NCBI RefSeq assembly: GCF_036010505.1
Contig: NZ_CP108569.1
Coordinates: forward strand, 6,067,001-6,131,000
Origin: Streptomyces sp. NBC_01197
Lineage (GTDB): Bacteria; Actinomycetota; Actinomycetes; Streptomycetales; Streptomycetaceae
Reading direction: 5' to 3'
DNA length: 64,000 nt
A program made the position numbers and the translations under genes. Below the pieces are notes generated by a model. That model did not search any database and was not told where the DNA came from. It saw only the letters and a list, made by a program, of their open reading frames with translations. Positions 8,231 through 16,887 of this stretch are shown one piece after another; within the stretch, counting starts at the first letter, position 1, and each line of letters opens with the position of its first letter.

Positions 8231-10006
8231 TCATGCCCCGTCACCCGGCGCCGCCCCCGGCTGTCCCGGCCGGTGGATGTCGAGGTGCTCAGGTGTTCCG
8301 GGCAGTGGCAGTTTGTGCACGAACGCACGTCGCAGCGCGTGGTATGGCGCGTCCGGATCGCCGAAGGTGCGGGCCATCCGCGCCAGTTCGTCCTCCCGGT
8401 AGGCCGCCAGCGGCCTGACGGCCTCCTCGCGCTCCAGCTCCGCCTTCTTGGCCGCCGCCCGCGACTGCGCGCCGGAGGACGACGCGAGGAACGCCGCGAG
8501 CCGGGCGACCGCGGCCGGGAAGTCCTGTGGGGCGCACTCGACGATCCGGTCCACCAGACCGATGCGCTGCCCGGCGGCAGCGCTGACCGGCAGCGCCCGC
8601 CGCATCAGCTCCCCGGCGACATCCGCTCCCGCCCGGCGCGGCAGGGTGCGGGTCCAGTACTCGGATCCGTACAGGCCCATCAGCCGGTAGTGCGGGTTCA
8701 GCACCGCGCCCGCCCTGCACCAGACCTCGTCCGCCGCCAGGGCCAGCATGGCTCCCCCCGCGGCGGCGTTGCCGCCCACAGCGGAGACCACCAGACGGTC
8801 GGTGGTCGTCAGAACGGCCTCCACCAGGTCGTCCATGGCGCTGATGTTGGCCCAGGACTCCGCCGCCGGATCGGTGGCCGCCTCGATCACGTTGAGATGG
8901 ATGCCGTTGCTGAAGAAGTCCCGGCCGCCGCCCAGCACCAGGACCGAAGTGGGCCGGGCGATGGCGGTCCGGTACGCGGCGAGCAGCCGCTCGCACTGCG
9001 CCGTACTCATCGCGCCGCCGGGGAAGGAGAACGTCAGGAACCCGGTCCGACCCTCCTCCCGGTACCGGATGTCGCTCCAGGTGCGGCAGTCCCCGTCCGG
9101 CCGCAGGGGCGCGGGGAGTTCGGGCAGTTCCGGGAGCCGGTCGCCGAGCGCGCTGACGGCGGGCAGTTTGTACGTGGGCGGCTGCCCGGGCACGCGCCGG
9201 GGCCGCAGTTCCGGGATCCACACCGCTCCGTCGGCCGTCGCCCGGCAGACGGCGCCCGACCGGGTGGCCAGCAGCTCACCCGCCCGGCCGCGCAGCCCGT
9301 CCTCGGGGTGGCCGCCGTGCAGGAACCACTCACCGCCGAGCAGTTCGTCCCGTACTCCGGGGTTCGAGTCGGCGGCGCGCAGCTTGCGTACCACCGCCGT
9401 GGTGGAATCCGCCCGCCAGTCGATCCGCCGCTGCTCCTGCCGCATATAGGGCCGGGTGCCGATGCTGCCCTGCCGCACCGGCCGCCGGGGCTCGGGCTGC
9501 CGCGGTTCTGACTGCTGCGGTTCGGGGGAGTACGTGCCTGACGCGAAGCGCTCCACGGCCAGCAGCACGGCCCGCAGCGCCGCGTCGGAGATCTCGTTGC
9601 GGTAGAGATCGCTCTTGCCCACCGGGGGCACCGGGCACTCCGCGGTGGCCCAGACGTCACCGGCGTCCATGACCGCGCCGGCCTGCAGGACCGTGACCCC
9701 CCACCGGGTCACGCCCTCCTGGATCGCCCAGTCCAGGGAGGAGGGGCCCCGGTCACCGGCAGGCCCCGGATGCACGATGAGGCAGGTGTGCGCGGTCCAG
9801 ATGTCCTCCGGGACGGCCGTCTTCAGCAGCGGGGCGACGATCAGCTCGGGCCGGTGGCGGCGGACGGCCTCCCGCAGCGTCGCGTCGTGCCGGGCCGGGT
9901 CGGGCAGCGCGATGGCGACGGCCACCGTGTGGCCATGGTCCCGCAGCTCGGCGTGTACGCGCTGGGTCAGGCTGTTGAAGGCACTCGCGACGAGCAGGAT
10001 GTGCAC
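8231..10006 (-). CDS. hypX: HypX/HoxX-type hydrogenase maturation protein (formyl-THF to CO)
   Basis: A 591-residue two-domain protein. Residues 1 to about 170 resemble formyl-THF-dependent formyltransferases, with VHILLVASAFNSLTQRV at the start and HPGPAGDRGPSSLDWAI in the substrate region. Residues about 300-545 are a crotonase/enoyl-CoA hydratase-like domain with GGRDFFSNGIHLNVIE. In aerobic [NiFe]-hydrogenase maturation, HypX converts N10-formyl-THF via formyl-CoA to CO for the active-site ligand. The GTG at 10006 is used because the family begins at VHILL; about 40 upstream codons read as non-coding. A Pro/Gln-rich EPQQSEPRQPEPRRP linker joins the domains. No hydrogenase structural or hypA-F gene lies in the window. 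Confidence 0.85.
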   Translation of the reverse strand: MHILLVASAFNSLTQRVHAELRDHGHTVAVAIALPDPARHDATLREAVRRHRPELIVAPLLKTAVPEDIWTAHTCLIVHPGPAGDRGPSSLDWAIQEGVTRWGVTVLQAGAVMDAGDVWATAECPVPPVGKSDLYRNEISDAALRAVLLAVERFASGTYSPEPQQSEPRQPEPRRPVRQGSIGTRPYMRQEQRRIDWRADSTTAVVRKLRAADSNPGVRDELLGGEWFLHGGHPEDGLRGRAGELLATRSGAVCRATADGAVWIPELRPRRVPGQPPTYKLPAVSALGDRLPELPELPAPLRPDGDCRTWSDIRYREEGRTGFLTFSFPGGAMSTAQCERLLAAYRTAIARPTSVLVLGGGRDFFSNGIHLNVIEAATDPAAESWANISAMDDLVEAVLTTTDRLVVSAVGGNAAAGGAMLALAADEVWCRAGAVLNPHYRLMGLYGSEYWTRTLPRRAGADVAGELMRRALPVSAAAGQRIGLVDRIVECAPQDFPAAVARLAAFLASSSGAQSRAAAKKAELEREEAVRPLAAYREDELARMARTFGDPDAPYHALRRAFVHKLPLPGTPEHLDIHRPGQPGAAPGDGA

Positions 10007-10218
10007 TGCGGTCTCCCGGTGATCGGACGCTCCACGGCCGGGGCGGGGCCGGCCGCCTGCGATCGTCGGGCACCGGGACGTCGAGGGTCGGGCGCCGGGC
10101 TGAGGTGTCGCCCGAAAGCGGAGCACCCTGGGCCATCTGCGGCGGCCGGCGGGCCGAGGCGGCCGGCGGGGCCGGCCCCGGTTACGACCGGACCGGCCAC
10201 CGCCGTCCCACGCGGGTC

Positions 10219-10410
10219 CTACTCGTCGACGCGCACCGCGCCCGACGGGCAGAGCATCCCGGCCTCACGCGCCGCGGCGCGGTCCTTGTCGCCGGGCTCG
10301 CCGGCCAGCACCGTCACGACACCGTCGTCGTCCTGGTCGAAGACCTCGGGCGCCGTCAGCGCGCACAGGCCCGCTCCCACACAGACCTCCCGGTCGGCCG
10401 TCACACGCAT
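10219..10410 (-). CDS. P450-type ferredoxin, single cluster
   Basis: A 63-residue ferredoxin of the Streptomyces P450-partner type. Cys10 and Cys16 lie in CVGAGLCALTAP, the typical position-13 residue region is non-Cys, and Cys54 lies in CPSGAV. This pattern suggests a [3Fe-4S] cluster. The acidic PEVFDQDDDG segment is the usual docking region. It starts 20 bases after the P450 stop on the same strand, so it very likely delivers electrons to that P450. Confidence 0.92.
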   Translation of the reverse strand: MRVTADREVCVGAGLCALTAPEVFDQDDDGVVTVLAGEPGDKDRAAAREAGMLCPSGAVRVDE

Positions 10411-10430
10411 GGCTGCTCCTTTCGCCGCGG

Positions 10431-11648
10431 TCACCAGGTGACCGGGAGTTGGTTGACGCCCTGGATCGTCGTACCAGGACGCAGTGTCAACCGGTCCACC
10501 GGCACCGCGAGCCGCAGGTTCGGCAGCCGGTCGAACAGCGCCGTGAGGATGACCTCCAGTTCGAGGCGGGCCAGGTTCTGGCCGAGGCACTGGTGCACCC
10601 CGTAGCCGAACGCCAGATGGTGGCGGGCTTCGCGCCGCACGTCGAAGGTGTCCGGGTCGGCGAAGACCGAACTGTCGCGGTTGGCGATGGAGTTGGTGAC
10701 GATGACGCCCTCGCCCGCCCTGATGCACTGCCCCTCGACATCGATGTCAGCTGTCGCGATACGCGCTCCGCCGATGTCCGCGATCGCCAGATAGCGCAGC
10801 AGTTCCTCCACCGCACCCGGCACCAGCGACGGGTCGGAGCGCAACGCGGCGTACTGGTCGGGGTGTTCGAGCAGGGTGATGACGCTGAGTGAGGTCATCG
10901 ACGCCGTGGTCTCGTGGCCGGCCACGAGCAGCAGGATGGCGGTCGACACCAGCTCCTCGCGGTCGATCGTGCCCTTCTCCAGCTGCTCCGTGACCAGGGT
11001 GCTGAGCAGGCCCGGCCGGGACTCGCCGCGCAAGGAGTCCACCAGGCCGCCCAGATAGCTCTCCAGCTCGTCCCGGGCAGCACGTGTCCCGGCCGCGTCA
11101 GGGGACTGGATCAGCCGCCTGCTGGCGTCCTGGAAGAAGTCATGTTCCGCGTAGGGCACGCCGAGCAGCCGGCAGATCACCATGGACGGTACGGGCAGCG
11201 CGAACTGGCTGACGAGGTCGGCGGGCGGCCCGGAGGCGATCATCTCGTCCAGGAAGCCGTGCACGATCTCCTCGACCTCGGCCCGCATGCCCTTGATGCG
11301 CCGGACGGTGAACTCGCTGATGGTCATGCGCCGCTTCGGCCCGTGCTCGGGCGGGTCCAGGCCGATGAAGGCCGGCCGGCGGTCCCGGAAGCTGGTCACC
11401 CGCTCGGAGGTGGCAGGGAAGGCGACGTGCGTCCGGTCGGACGACAGCCGGGGGTCGGCCAGCAGCTTCCGCGCCGTCTCGTACCTGGTCACCAGCCAGG
11501 CCTGCCGGCCGTCGTAGAGGGTGACCCGCTGCAGTGCCCCCTCCCGTCCTCGGAGGTCGTTGTACTGGTCGGGCAGTTGGTAGGGACAGGTGCGGTCGCT
11601 GGGAAAGGCGGGGGCGCCTGATGAGGGCGTGGTAACGGTCTCGGTCAT
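10431..11648 (-). CDS. cytochrome P450, CYP105-like
   Basis: A 405-residue soluble P450. It has the I-helix AGHETTAS motif, a K-helix EELLRYL (ExxR), and the haem loop FGYGVHQCLGQNLAR with the axial ligand Cys354. The start (RCPYQLPDQYNDLR-like), FALPVPSMVICRLLGVPY, and the ending TTIQGVNQLPVTW match the CYP105 family as I remember it (for example SoyC-type xenobiotic oxidases). CYP105 members hydroxylate xenobiotics or antibiotics, and the substrate here is unknown. It is divergent from a TetR regulator across an operator-like palindrome and is followed by its ferredoxin. Confidence 0.93.
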   Translation of the reverse strand: MTETVTTPSSGAPAFPSDRTCPYQLPDQYNDLRGREGALQRVTLYDGRQAWLVTRYETARKLLADPRLSSDRTHVAFPATSERVTSFRDRRPAFIGLDPPEHGPKRRMTISEFTVRRIKGMRAEVEEIVHGFLDEMIASGPPADLVSQFALPVPSMVICRLLGVPYAEHDFFQDASRRLIQSPDAAGTRAARDELESYLGGLVDSLRGESRPGLLSTLVTEQLEKGTIDREELVSTAILLLVAGHETTASMTSLSVITLLEHPDQYAALRSDPSLVPGAVEELLRYLAIADIGGARIATADIDVEGQCIRAGEGVIVTNSIANRDSSVFADPDTFDVRREARHHLAFGYGVHQCLGQNLARLELEVILTALFDRLPNLRLAVPVDRLTLRPGTTIQGVNQLPVTW

Positions 11649-11673
11649 CGTTCCCCTCGATGTGCTTCGACGC

Positions 11674-11696
11674 TTAAAGAACGGTCAGTTCTCTAA
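11674..11696. promoter_or_regulatory. candidate TetR operator between P450 and TetR genes
   Basis: TTAAAGAAC (11674-11682) and GTTCTCTAA (11688-11696) are inverted copies matching at 8 of 9 positions around GGTCA. The inner AGAAC/GTTCT arms are perfect. It lies 26 bases from the P450 start and about 60 from the TetR start, a usual place for a TetR-family site that represses both genes. Confidence 0.7.
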
Positions 11697-11757
11697 TCGG
11701 AGGCTAGGCTGACGCACTCGGGGTTCACAACGGGTGTTTGATAAATGGCTGGGAGTC

Positions 11758-12447
11758 ATGCCTCCAACCAACGGGGAAGCGCCGGACCGGTCGACCGGTG
11801 ACCATCGCAGAAACCCTCGCCGCCGGGGCGAGGAGCTGGAAAAAGCCATCCTGACGGCGGTCCTCGACGAACTCGCCGAGGTCGGTTACGCCGGACTGAC
11901 GATGGAGCGCGTGGCCGTAAGGGCCCGCACCGGCAAGGCCGCCCTCTACCGCCGGTGGCCCGGCCGCGCCGAACTCGTCATCGACGCCTGCGCGGCCCGC
12001 CGCCTGACCGATGCCGATCTGCCCGACACCGGCGCCCTGCGCACCGACGTGGTCGCCGTACTGCGGCAACTTTCCGCCAAGTTCGCCACCTCGCACGGCG
12101 ACATCCTCCGCGGCCTGCTCACGGAGGCCATGCACGATCCCGAGTTCGCCCGGCTGGTCCGCGAACGGGTCGGGCCCGCAGGCCCGGGGCCGATCCAGAG
12201 TGTCCTGTTACGGGCTGCCGCACGTGGCGAGATCGAGCCGTGGGTGCCCGGGTCACGGCGGGCCACGGTGGCGGTCGACCTGCTCCGCAACCACTATCTG
12301 CTCTACGGGGCCCCGGTCCCGGAGGAGGTCATCACGGAGATCGTCGACGATGTCTACCTCCCCCTCCTGCTGGCTCCGCCGGGCACCCCGCCGGCCGACC
12401 CCCCGGCCCCGACGCCGGACGGCATGACGGAAGCACCCGGAGAGTGA
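11758..12447 (+). CDS. TetR-family regulator with a TTA (bldA) codon
   Basis: A 229-residue regulator with an N-terminal TetR DNA-binding domain (about residues 15-75; AVLDELAEVGYAGLTMERVAVRARTGKAALYRRWPGRAEL spans the helix-turn-helix) and a TetR_C-like ligand domain. The ATG at 11758 follows GGGAG; a GTG at 11734 is possible. A leucine is encoded by TTA at 12208-12210 (S-V-L-L-R), which needs the bldA tRNA. It probably represses the divergent P450-ferredoxin pair through 11674-11696. The ligand is unknown. Confidence 0.9.
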   Translation: MPPTNGEAPDRSTGDHRRNPRRRGEELEKAILTAVLDELAEVGYAGLTMERVAVRARTGKAALYRRWPGRAELVIDACAARRLTDADLPDTGALRTDVVAVLRQLSAKFATSHGDILRGLLTEAMHDPEFARLVRERVGPAGPGPIQSVLLRAAARGEIEPWVPGSRRATVAVDLLRNHYLLYGAPVPEEVITEIVDDVYLPLLLAPPGTPPADPPAPTPDGMTEAPGE

Positions 12448-12601
12448 CCGCGACGCCCGGCCGCTGTGGTGAGGCGCAGCGGTCTCGCCTGCCGGGCCGT
12501 GCCGGACCGCGGCCGGGCGCCGGGAATGGGCTGGTCCGTCTGCATGTTCCCGCGGGGGCGTGGGGTTTCCTGCGCCGTACGACCCTGGAGAGATGAAGAA
12601 C

Positions 12602-13324
12602 ATGCGCGTCGAGATCTGGAGCGACATCGCCTGCCCCTGGTGCTACGTGGGCAAGGCCCGGTTCGAGAAGGCCCTCGCCGGTTTCCCGCACCGTGACCAG
12701 GTCGAGGTGGTGCACCGTTCCTTCGAGCTCGACCCGGGGCGGGCCAAGGGCGATGCGGCGCCCGTCCTCGAGATGCTCAGCAAGAAGTACGGGCTGAGCA
12801 TGGAGCAGGCGCAGGAGGCCGAGAACAACATCGCCGCCAATGCCGGTGCCGAGGGGCTCGGCTACCGCACGGAGGGCCGTGACCACGGGAACACCTTCGA
12901 CATGCACCGGCTGCTGCACCTCGCCAAGGAGCAGGGCCGCCAGGACGAGCTGATCGGGCTGCTCTACCGGGCGAACTTCGCGGACGAGCGGTCCGTCTTC
13001 AACGGGGACGCGTATCTGGTGGAGCTGGCGGTGGAGGCCGGGCTCGACGCCGACGCGGTCCGCGCGGTGCTCGCCGATCCCGCCGCCTACGCCGACGACG
13101 TACGGGCGGATGAGCGCGAGGCGGCTGAACTCGGTGCGAACGGCGTGCCCTTCTTCGTCCTCGACCGGGCCTTCGGCGTGTCCGGTGCCCAGCCCGCCGA
13201 GGTCTTCACCGAGGCGCTCGGCCAGGCCTGGGGCGCCAAGCCCCGGTTGGCGGGGTTCGGCGGGGACGGCGAGGTCTGCGGCCCGGACGGCTGCGACGTC
13301 CCGGCGACGGGCGACCGGGCCTGA
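12602..13324 (+). CDS. DsbA-family oxidoreductase, FrnE type
   Basis: A 240-residue cytoplasmic thioredoxin-fold protein with catalytic Cys11-Pro-Trp-Cys14 in IWSDIACPWCYVGK and a helical insertion between residues 75 and 165. A NGVPFFVLDRAFGVSGAQ segment carries the cis-Pro loop. It resembles FrnE, a 2-hydroxychromene isomerase-like disulfide oxidoreductase. The ATG at 12602 gives the usual family start; ATG 12593 lies too close to the GGAG. A C-terminal extension has two further cysteines (VCGPDGCDVP). The physiological partner is unknown. Confidence 0.88.
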   Translation: MRVEIWSDIACPWCYVGKARFEKALAGFPHRDQVEVVHRSFELDPGRAKGDAAPVLEMLSKKYGLSMEQAQEAENNIAANAGAEGLGYRTEGRDHGNTFDMHRLLHLAKEQGRQDELIGLLYRANFADERSVFNGDAYLVELAVEAGLDADAVRAVLADPAAYADDVRADEREAAELGANGVPFFVLDRAFGVSGAQPAEVFTEALGQAWGAKPRLAGFGGDGEVCGPDGCDVPATGDRA

Positions 13325-13348
13325 CAGCCAGGCCGAGCCGCGCCCCGG

Positions 13349-14419
13349 TCACCTCCCGTCGAGTCTGTGCGCCGCGTCGTGGAAGGCGCGGCGCACCGCT
13401 GTGATGCCGTCCCCGTCCCGGCTGGGATGCACCCGGTTGGTGAGCAGTACCGCGTACCGTCCGGTCGCCGGGTCGACCCACAGGCTCGTGCCCGTGAAAC
13501 CCGTGTGCCCGTACGAGGCGGGCCCGAAGGAGTCGCCGACGGGGGAGCCGACCGGGTCCTGGCCCTGCCAGGCGAGCCCTCTGCGCTGGGCGAGGCCGTC
13601 CGTGTGGCCCGCTGTCATCAGGGCGAACGTCGCGGGGCGCAGCAGTTCCCGGCCGCCGCCCGCCAGTGATCTGCCCAGCCGTTCCATGTCGCCCAGGGTG
13701 GCGAACAGGCCGGCGTGGGCGGCCACCCCGCCGAGCACCGCGGCGTTCTCGTCGTGCACCTCGCCGGTCACCACCCGGCCGCGCCACGGGCAGTCCTCGG
13801 TGGCCACCGCGCGCGCCCGGCCCGCCGCGTCCGGGGTGAAACCGGTGTCCGTCATCCCCAGGGGTGCGCAGACCAGTTCCGCCACCAGTTGGTCCAGCGG
13901 GCGCCCGGCAGCGGCCTCCGCGATCAGCCCGAGCAGGATGAACCCCTGCGAGGAGTACTGGACACGGGCGCCCGGTGGAGCGGCCGGCGGCAGCCCCCGT
14001 ACCGCGTCCAGCAGTGCCCTACGCGTCGGGCTCTCCCGGTAGAGCGGTACCCGGCCGGGCAGTCCCGAGGTGTGCGTGAGCAGTTGATGGAGGGTCAGGT
14101 GGGCCTTGTCGCCGCCCCGGTACTCCGGCAGATGCGCGCCGACGGTGTCGGTGAGCGCGAGGGCGCCCGCATCGGCCAGGGCCATCACCGCGAGGCCCGC
14201 GACCGGCTTCGTCACGGATGCGAGATCCCACAGTTCGCCGCCGTCGAGCCCGGGACCCGTCCAGCTCCTGGTGCCGGTCCAGCCCCGGTCCAGCGGACCG
14301 TCGGCCGTGCCGACCGACCAGGCGGCCGCCGAGTACACCCGGCGCTCCCGCCCGGCGGCAAGCAGCCCGGCCGGCCGGGCGGTGTCCGCCGCGCCCCCTG
14401 CCGGATTCACGCTGCTCAT
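13349..14419 (-). CDS. serine hydrolase, beta-lactamase/D-alanyl-D-alanine carboxypeptidase-like
   Basis: A 356-residue class C beta-lactamase-fold protein (Pfam Beta-lactamase). The catalytic Ser68-Val-Thr-Lys71 and Tyr155-Ser-Ser157 motifs are present, and HTGFTG near residue 305 takes the place of KTG. HTG variants are common in esterases and D-aminopeptidases of this family. There is no clear signal peptide, so it is probably cytoplasmic. Its start overlaps the IclR gene stop by 4 bp, and the pair is divergent from a peptide-type ABC importer. It may hydrolyse an amide or ester in the imported substrate. Confidence 0.85.
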   Translation of the reverse strand: MSSVNPAGGAADTARPAGLLAAGRERRVYSAAAWSVGTADGPLDRGWTGTRSWTGPGLDGGELWDLASVTKPVAGLAVMALADAGALALTDTVGAHLPEYRGGDKAHLTLHQLLTHTSGLPGRVPLYRESPTRRALLDAVRGLPPAAPPGARVQYSSQGFILLGLIAEAAAGRPLDQLVAELVCAPLGMTDTGFTPDAAGRARAVATEDCPWRGRVVTGEVHDENAAVLGGVAAHAGLFATLGDMERLGRSLAGGGRELLRPATFALMTAGHTDGLAQRRGLAWQGQDPVGSPVGDSFGPASYGHTGFTGTSLWVDPATGRYAVLLTNRVHPSRDGDGITAVRRAFHDAAHRLDGR

Positions 14420-15258
14420 GTCCGGTCACCGTCGCGCGCCGTCCTGCGGCCGACGACGCCCAGCGCGGGGCCGCTGCTGCCGAGGCCGGCCGAGACCGTG
14501 CGGGCCGCAGCGCGCACCATCGGCCCGAACAGCCCGGCGCTCTCCGGATCAAGGGTGAACGTCAGCCCGGAGATGCCGATCGCGCCCACGACTCGTCCGT
14601 CCCCGTCCGTCACCGGCGCGGCCACCGCGCGGACGTCCTGCTCGTGGTACTCGTCGTCGACCGCGTAACCACGCTCAGCCGTACGCCGCAACTCGGCCCG
14701 GATCGCGTCCGGTCCGGTGAGCGTACGGGAGGTGTGCGCGGTGAGCGCGGTCTCTTCGAGTACCTCCGTCACCTCCGGCTCCGGCAGCGCGGAGAGCATC
14801 GCCAGACCCGCCGCGGTGCAGTACAGCGGGGTCTCGCCGCCCGGGCGGGTGCCCATCCGGTAGCCGCGCACCGGTTCCGACTGCTCCAGGTGCACGGCGG
14901 TGGCCCGGTGCCGTACCGCGTAGTACGCGAGCTGTCCGGTGCGGGTGCGCAGATCGGCCAGCGCCGGGCGGACCAGCCGGAGATCGTCCCCGGTGTCCAG
15001 CGCGGCCGCGGCCAGGCCGAGCAGCCGGGGTCCCGCGCGGTAACTGCCGCCCTCCGCCGGCTCTGCGAAGCCGTACTCGGCCATCGTCCGCAGATGGCGG
15101 TGGACCGTCGGTTTGGTGAGACCGGTGCGCCGCGCGAGCTCGCCCAGCCGGTGCGGGCCGCCCGCCTGTACCAGTGCCTCCAGTACCTCCATCGCTTTGT
15201 CGACGGGGCCCTTCCCGGGCTCCTGCTCGCTCGATCGGGTGTTGACGGTGTTCGGCAT
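14416..15258 (-). CDS. IclR-family transcriptional regulator
   Basis: A 280-residue protein with an N-terminal winged helix (KAMEVLEALVQAGGPHRLGELARRTGLTKPTVHRHLRTM lies in it) and an IclR effector domain. The ATG at 15258 is used rather than 15288, which would place the start inside the operator-like region. It is divergent from the ABC importer operon, with two nested inverted repeats between them. It probably controls the importer, the serine hydrolase and itself. Confidence 0.9.
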   Translation of the reverse strand: MPNTVNTRSSEQEPGKGPVDKAMEVLEALVQAGGPHRLGELARRTGLTKPTVHRHLRTMAEYGFAEPAEGGSYRAGPRLLGLAAAALDTGDDLRLVRPALADLRTRTGQLAYYAVRHRATAVHLEQSEPVRGYRMGTRPGGETPLYCTAAGLAMLSALPEPEVTEVLEETALTAHTSRTLTGPDAIRAELRRTAERGYAVDDEYHEQDVRAVAAPVTDGDGRVVGAIGISGLTFTLDPESAGLFGPMVRAAARTVSAGLGSSGPALGVVGRRTARDGDRT

Positions 15259-15282
15259 GACGCCTAGCTTAACCGCATCGCA

Positions 15283-15318
15283 TTCCATCTTCCGGAACGG
15301 AAGTGTTGTTCAATGGAA
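15283..15318. promoter_or_regulatory. candidate IclR operator upstream of ABC importer
   Basis: A perfect inverted repeat CTTCCG-GAA-CGGAAG occupies 15289-15303. It is flanked by a wider pair, TTCCAT at 15283-15288 and ATGGAA at 15313-15318. The outer right arm covers the ATG at 15313, so if this is an operator the importer may really start at GTG 15340. Confidence 0.5.
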
Positions 15319-16887
15319 CGAATACGTCAGGGGTGGGCCGTGGACCGCAACCACCCGTCCCGCCGCGACGTGGTGCGGCTCGGCGGTCTGCTCATTCCGG
15401 CCGTCGCCGCCCCGGCTCTTCTGACGGGGTGTGGTGCCAACCCCGCGAGCAGCGCCGGCAATGTCCTGCGGGTCTCGCAGCCCGGCGACGCCACGACCAT
15501 GGACCCGCAGAAGCAGGGCGACATGGTGTCGATGAACGCCCTGATCAACATGTTCGACACGCTCACCACCCGGGGCGGCGACAACAAGCTGCACCCGCGC
15601 CTGGCACTCTCCTGGACGGCCCGCTCCGCGCGGACCTGGCGGTTCCGGCTGCGCCCCGGTGTGGCCTTCCACAACGGTGAGCCCTGCGACGCCGCCGCCG
15701 TGAAGTTCAGCATCGAGCGGCTGCTCGACCCGGCGACCAAGTCGCCCATCGTCGAGCTGCGTTATGTGAAGAGCGTGAGCGTCGTCGACCGGCTCACCGT
15801 GGACGTGCACACCACGCTGCACGACCCGATCCTGCCCGACAAGCTCTCCCTGTTCGGCGGTGTGGTCGTCCCGCCGCGTTACATCGCGCGGGTCGGGGAC
15901 GAGGGATTCGCCGGCCACCCCGTCGGCACCGGCCCGTTCACCTTCGTCAGCTGGCAGCGCGACCACCAGCTGCGGATGCGGGCCAACCCCCGGCACTGGC
16001 AGGGCAGGCCGAGCGTGGACGGGCTGGTCTTCAGCCCGGCGCCCAACCCCTCCTCCTCGCTCGCGGCCCTGCAGAGCGGCGGCGTCGACCTCGTCGCCGG
16101 GCTGACCCCCGACGCCGCCCAGCAGCTGGACGGATACACCGGGGTCACGCTGGACAGCTACCCCGGCATCCGCACCTCGTACCTCTCGCTGAACACCCTG
16201 GACGGCGGCCCGCTGGGCGACCACCGGGTGCGGCAGGCGCTCAACCACGCGATCGACGTCCCGCTGCTGATCAAGGCGGTGCTGGGCGGCAAGGCCCGGG
16301 AGGTCCCCGCGATGATCCCGCGCGGCGCCTTCGGCTTCGACCCGTCGGTCAAGCCCTTCGCCCGCTCGGCGGCGAAGGCCCGCGCGCTGCTCGCCGAAGC
16401 GGGATACCCGCACGGCTTCTCCACCACACTCACCGCGTCCAACGTCGACTCCAACGTCGCCGAAGCGCTGTCCGGACTCCTCGCCCGGGCCGGGGTGCAC
16501 GCCCGAGTCGCCCTCCTCGACCCCGGTACGTACGCGGCCCGGCTCACCTCCGACGACCACAGCGCGCTCGGCCCGATGTATCTGGCGGCGAGCACCGTCT
16601 GGACCCTCGACGGCGAGAGCATGCTCCAGTCCGTCGTGCGCAGCGACCGCAGGCAGAGCAGGTGGCACTCCAAGGAGGCCGACCGGCTCATCGACGCCGA
16701 GGAGCTCTCGGTCGACCCCGCCGAACGCGCCCGCGCCTTCTCCGACCTCCAGCGGCTGATGCGCGAGGAGGCGCCCTTCGTCTTCCTCTACCAGCTCGAC
16801 AACATCCTCGCCCGCAACGCGCGGCCCCGGTGGAAACCGGGCGTCGTGGGCTCGCTGGCCATGCAGAACGCGGAGGTCACGGTATGA
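15313..16887 (+). CDS. ABC importer substrate-binding lipoprotein (peptide/nickel family 5)
   Basis: A 524-residue solute-binding protein. The N terminus combines a twin-arginine-like SRRDVVRLGG and a lipobox LLTGC with Cys40, so it is likely exported by Tat and lipid-anchored. The SBP_bac_5 domain fills the rest (DATTMDPQKQGDM, HNGEPCDAAAVKFSIERLLDP, GTGPFTF). Family members bind oligopeptides, nickel, opines or oligosaccharides, so the ligand cannot be assigned. GTG 15340 is an alternative start. The stop overlaps the permease gene by 4 bp. Confidence 0.9.
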   Translation: MERIRQGWAVDRNHPSRRDVVRLGGLLIPAVAAPALLTGCGANPASSAGNVLRVSQPGDATTMDPQKQGDMVSMNALINMFDTLTTRGGDNKLHPRLALSWTARSARTWRFRLRPGVAFHNGEPCDAAAVKFSIERLLDPATKSPIVELRYVKSVSVVDRLTVDVHTTLHDPILPDKLSLFGGVVVPPRYIARVGDEGFAGHPVGTGPFTFVSWQRDHQLRMRANPRHWQGRPSVDGLVFSPAPNPSSSLAALQSGGVDLVAGLTPDAAQQLDGYTGVTLDSYPGIRTSYLSLNTLDGGPLGDHRVRQALNHAIDVPLLIKAVLGGKAREVPAMIPRGAFGFDPSVKPFARSAAKARALLAEAGYPHGFSTTLTASNVDSNVAEALSGLLARAGVHARVALLDPGTYAARLTSDDHSALGPMYLAASTVWTLDGESMLQSVVRSDRRQSRWHSKEADRLIDAEELSVDPAERARAFSDLQRLMREEAPFVFLYQLDNILARNARPRWKPGVVGSLAMQNAEVTV

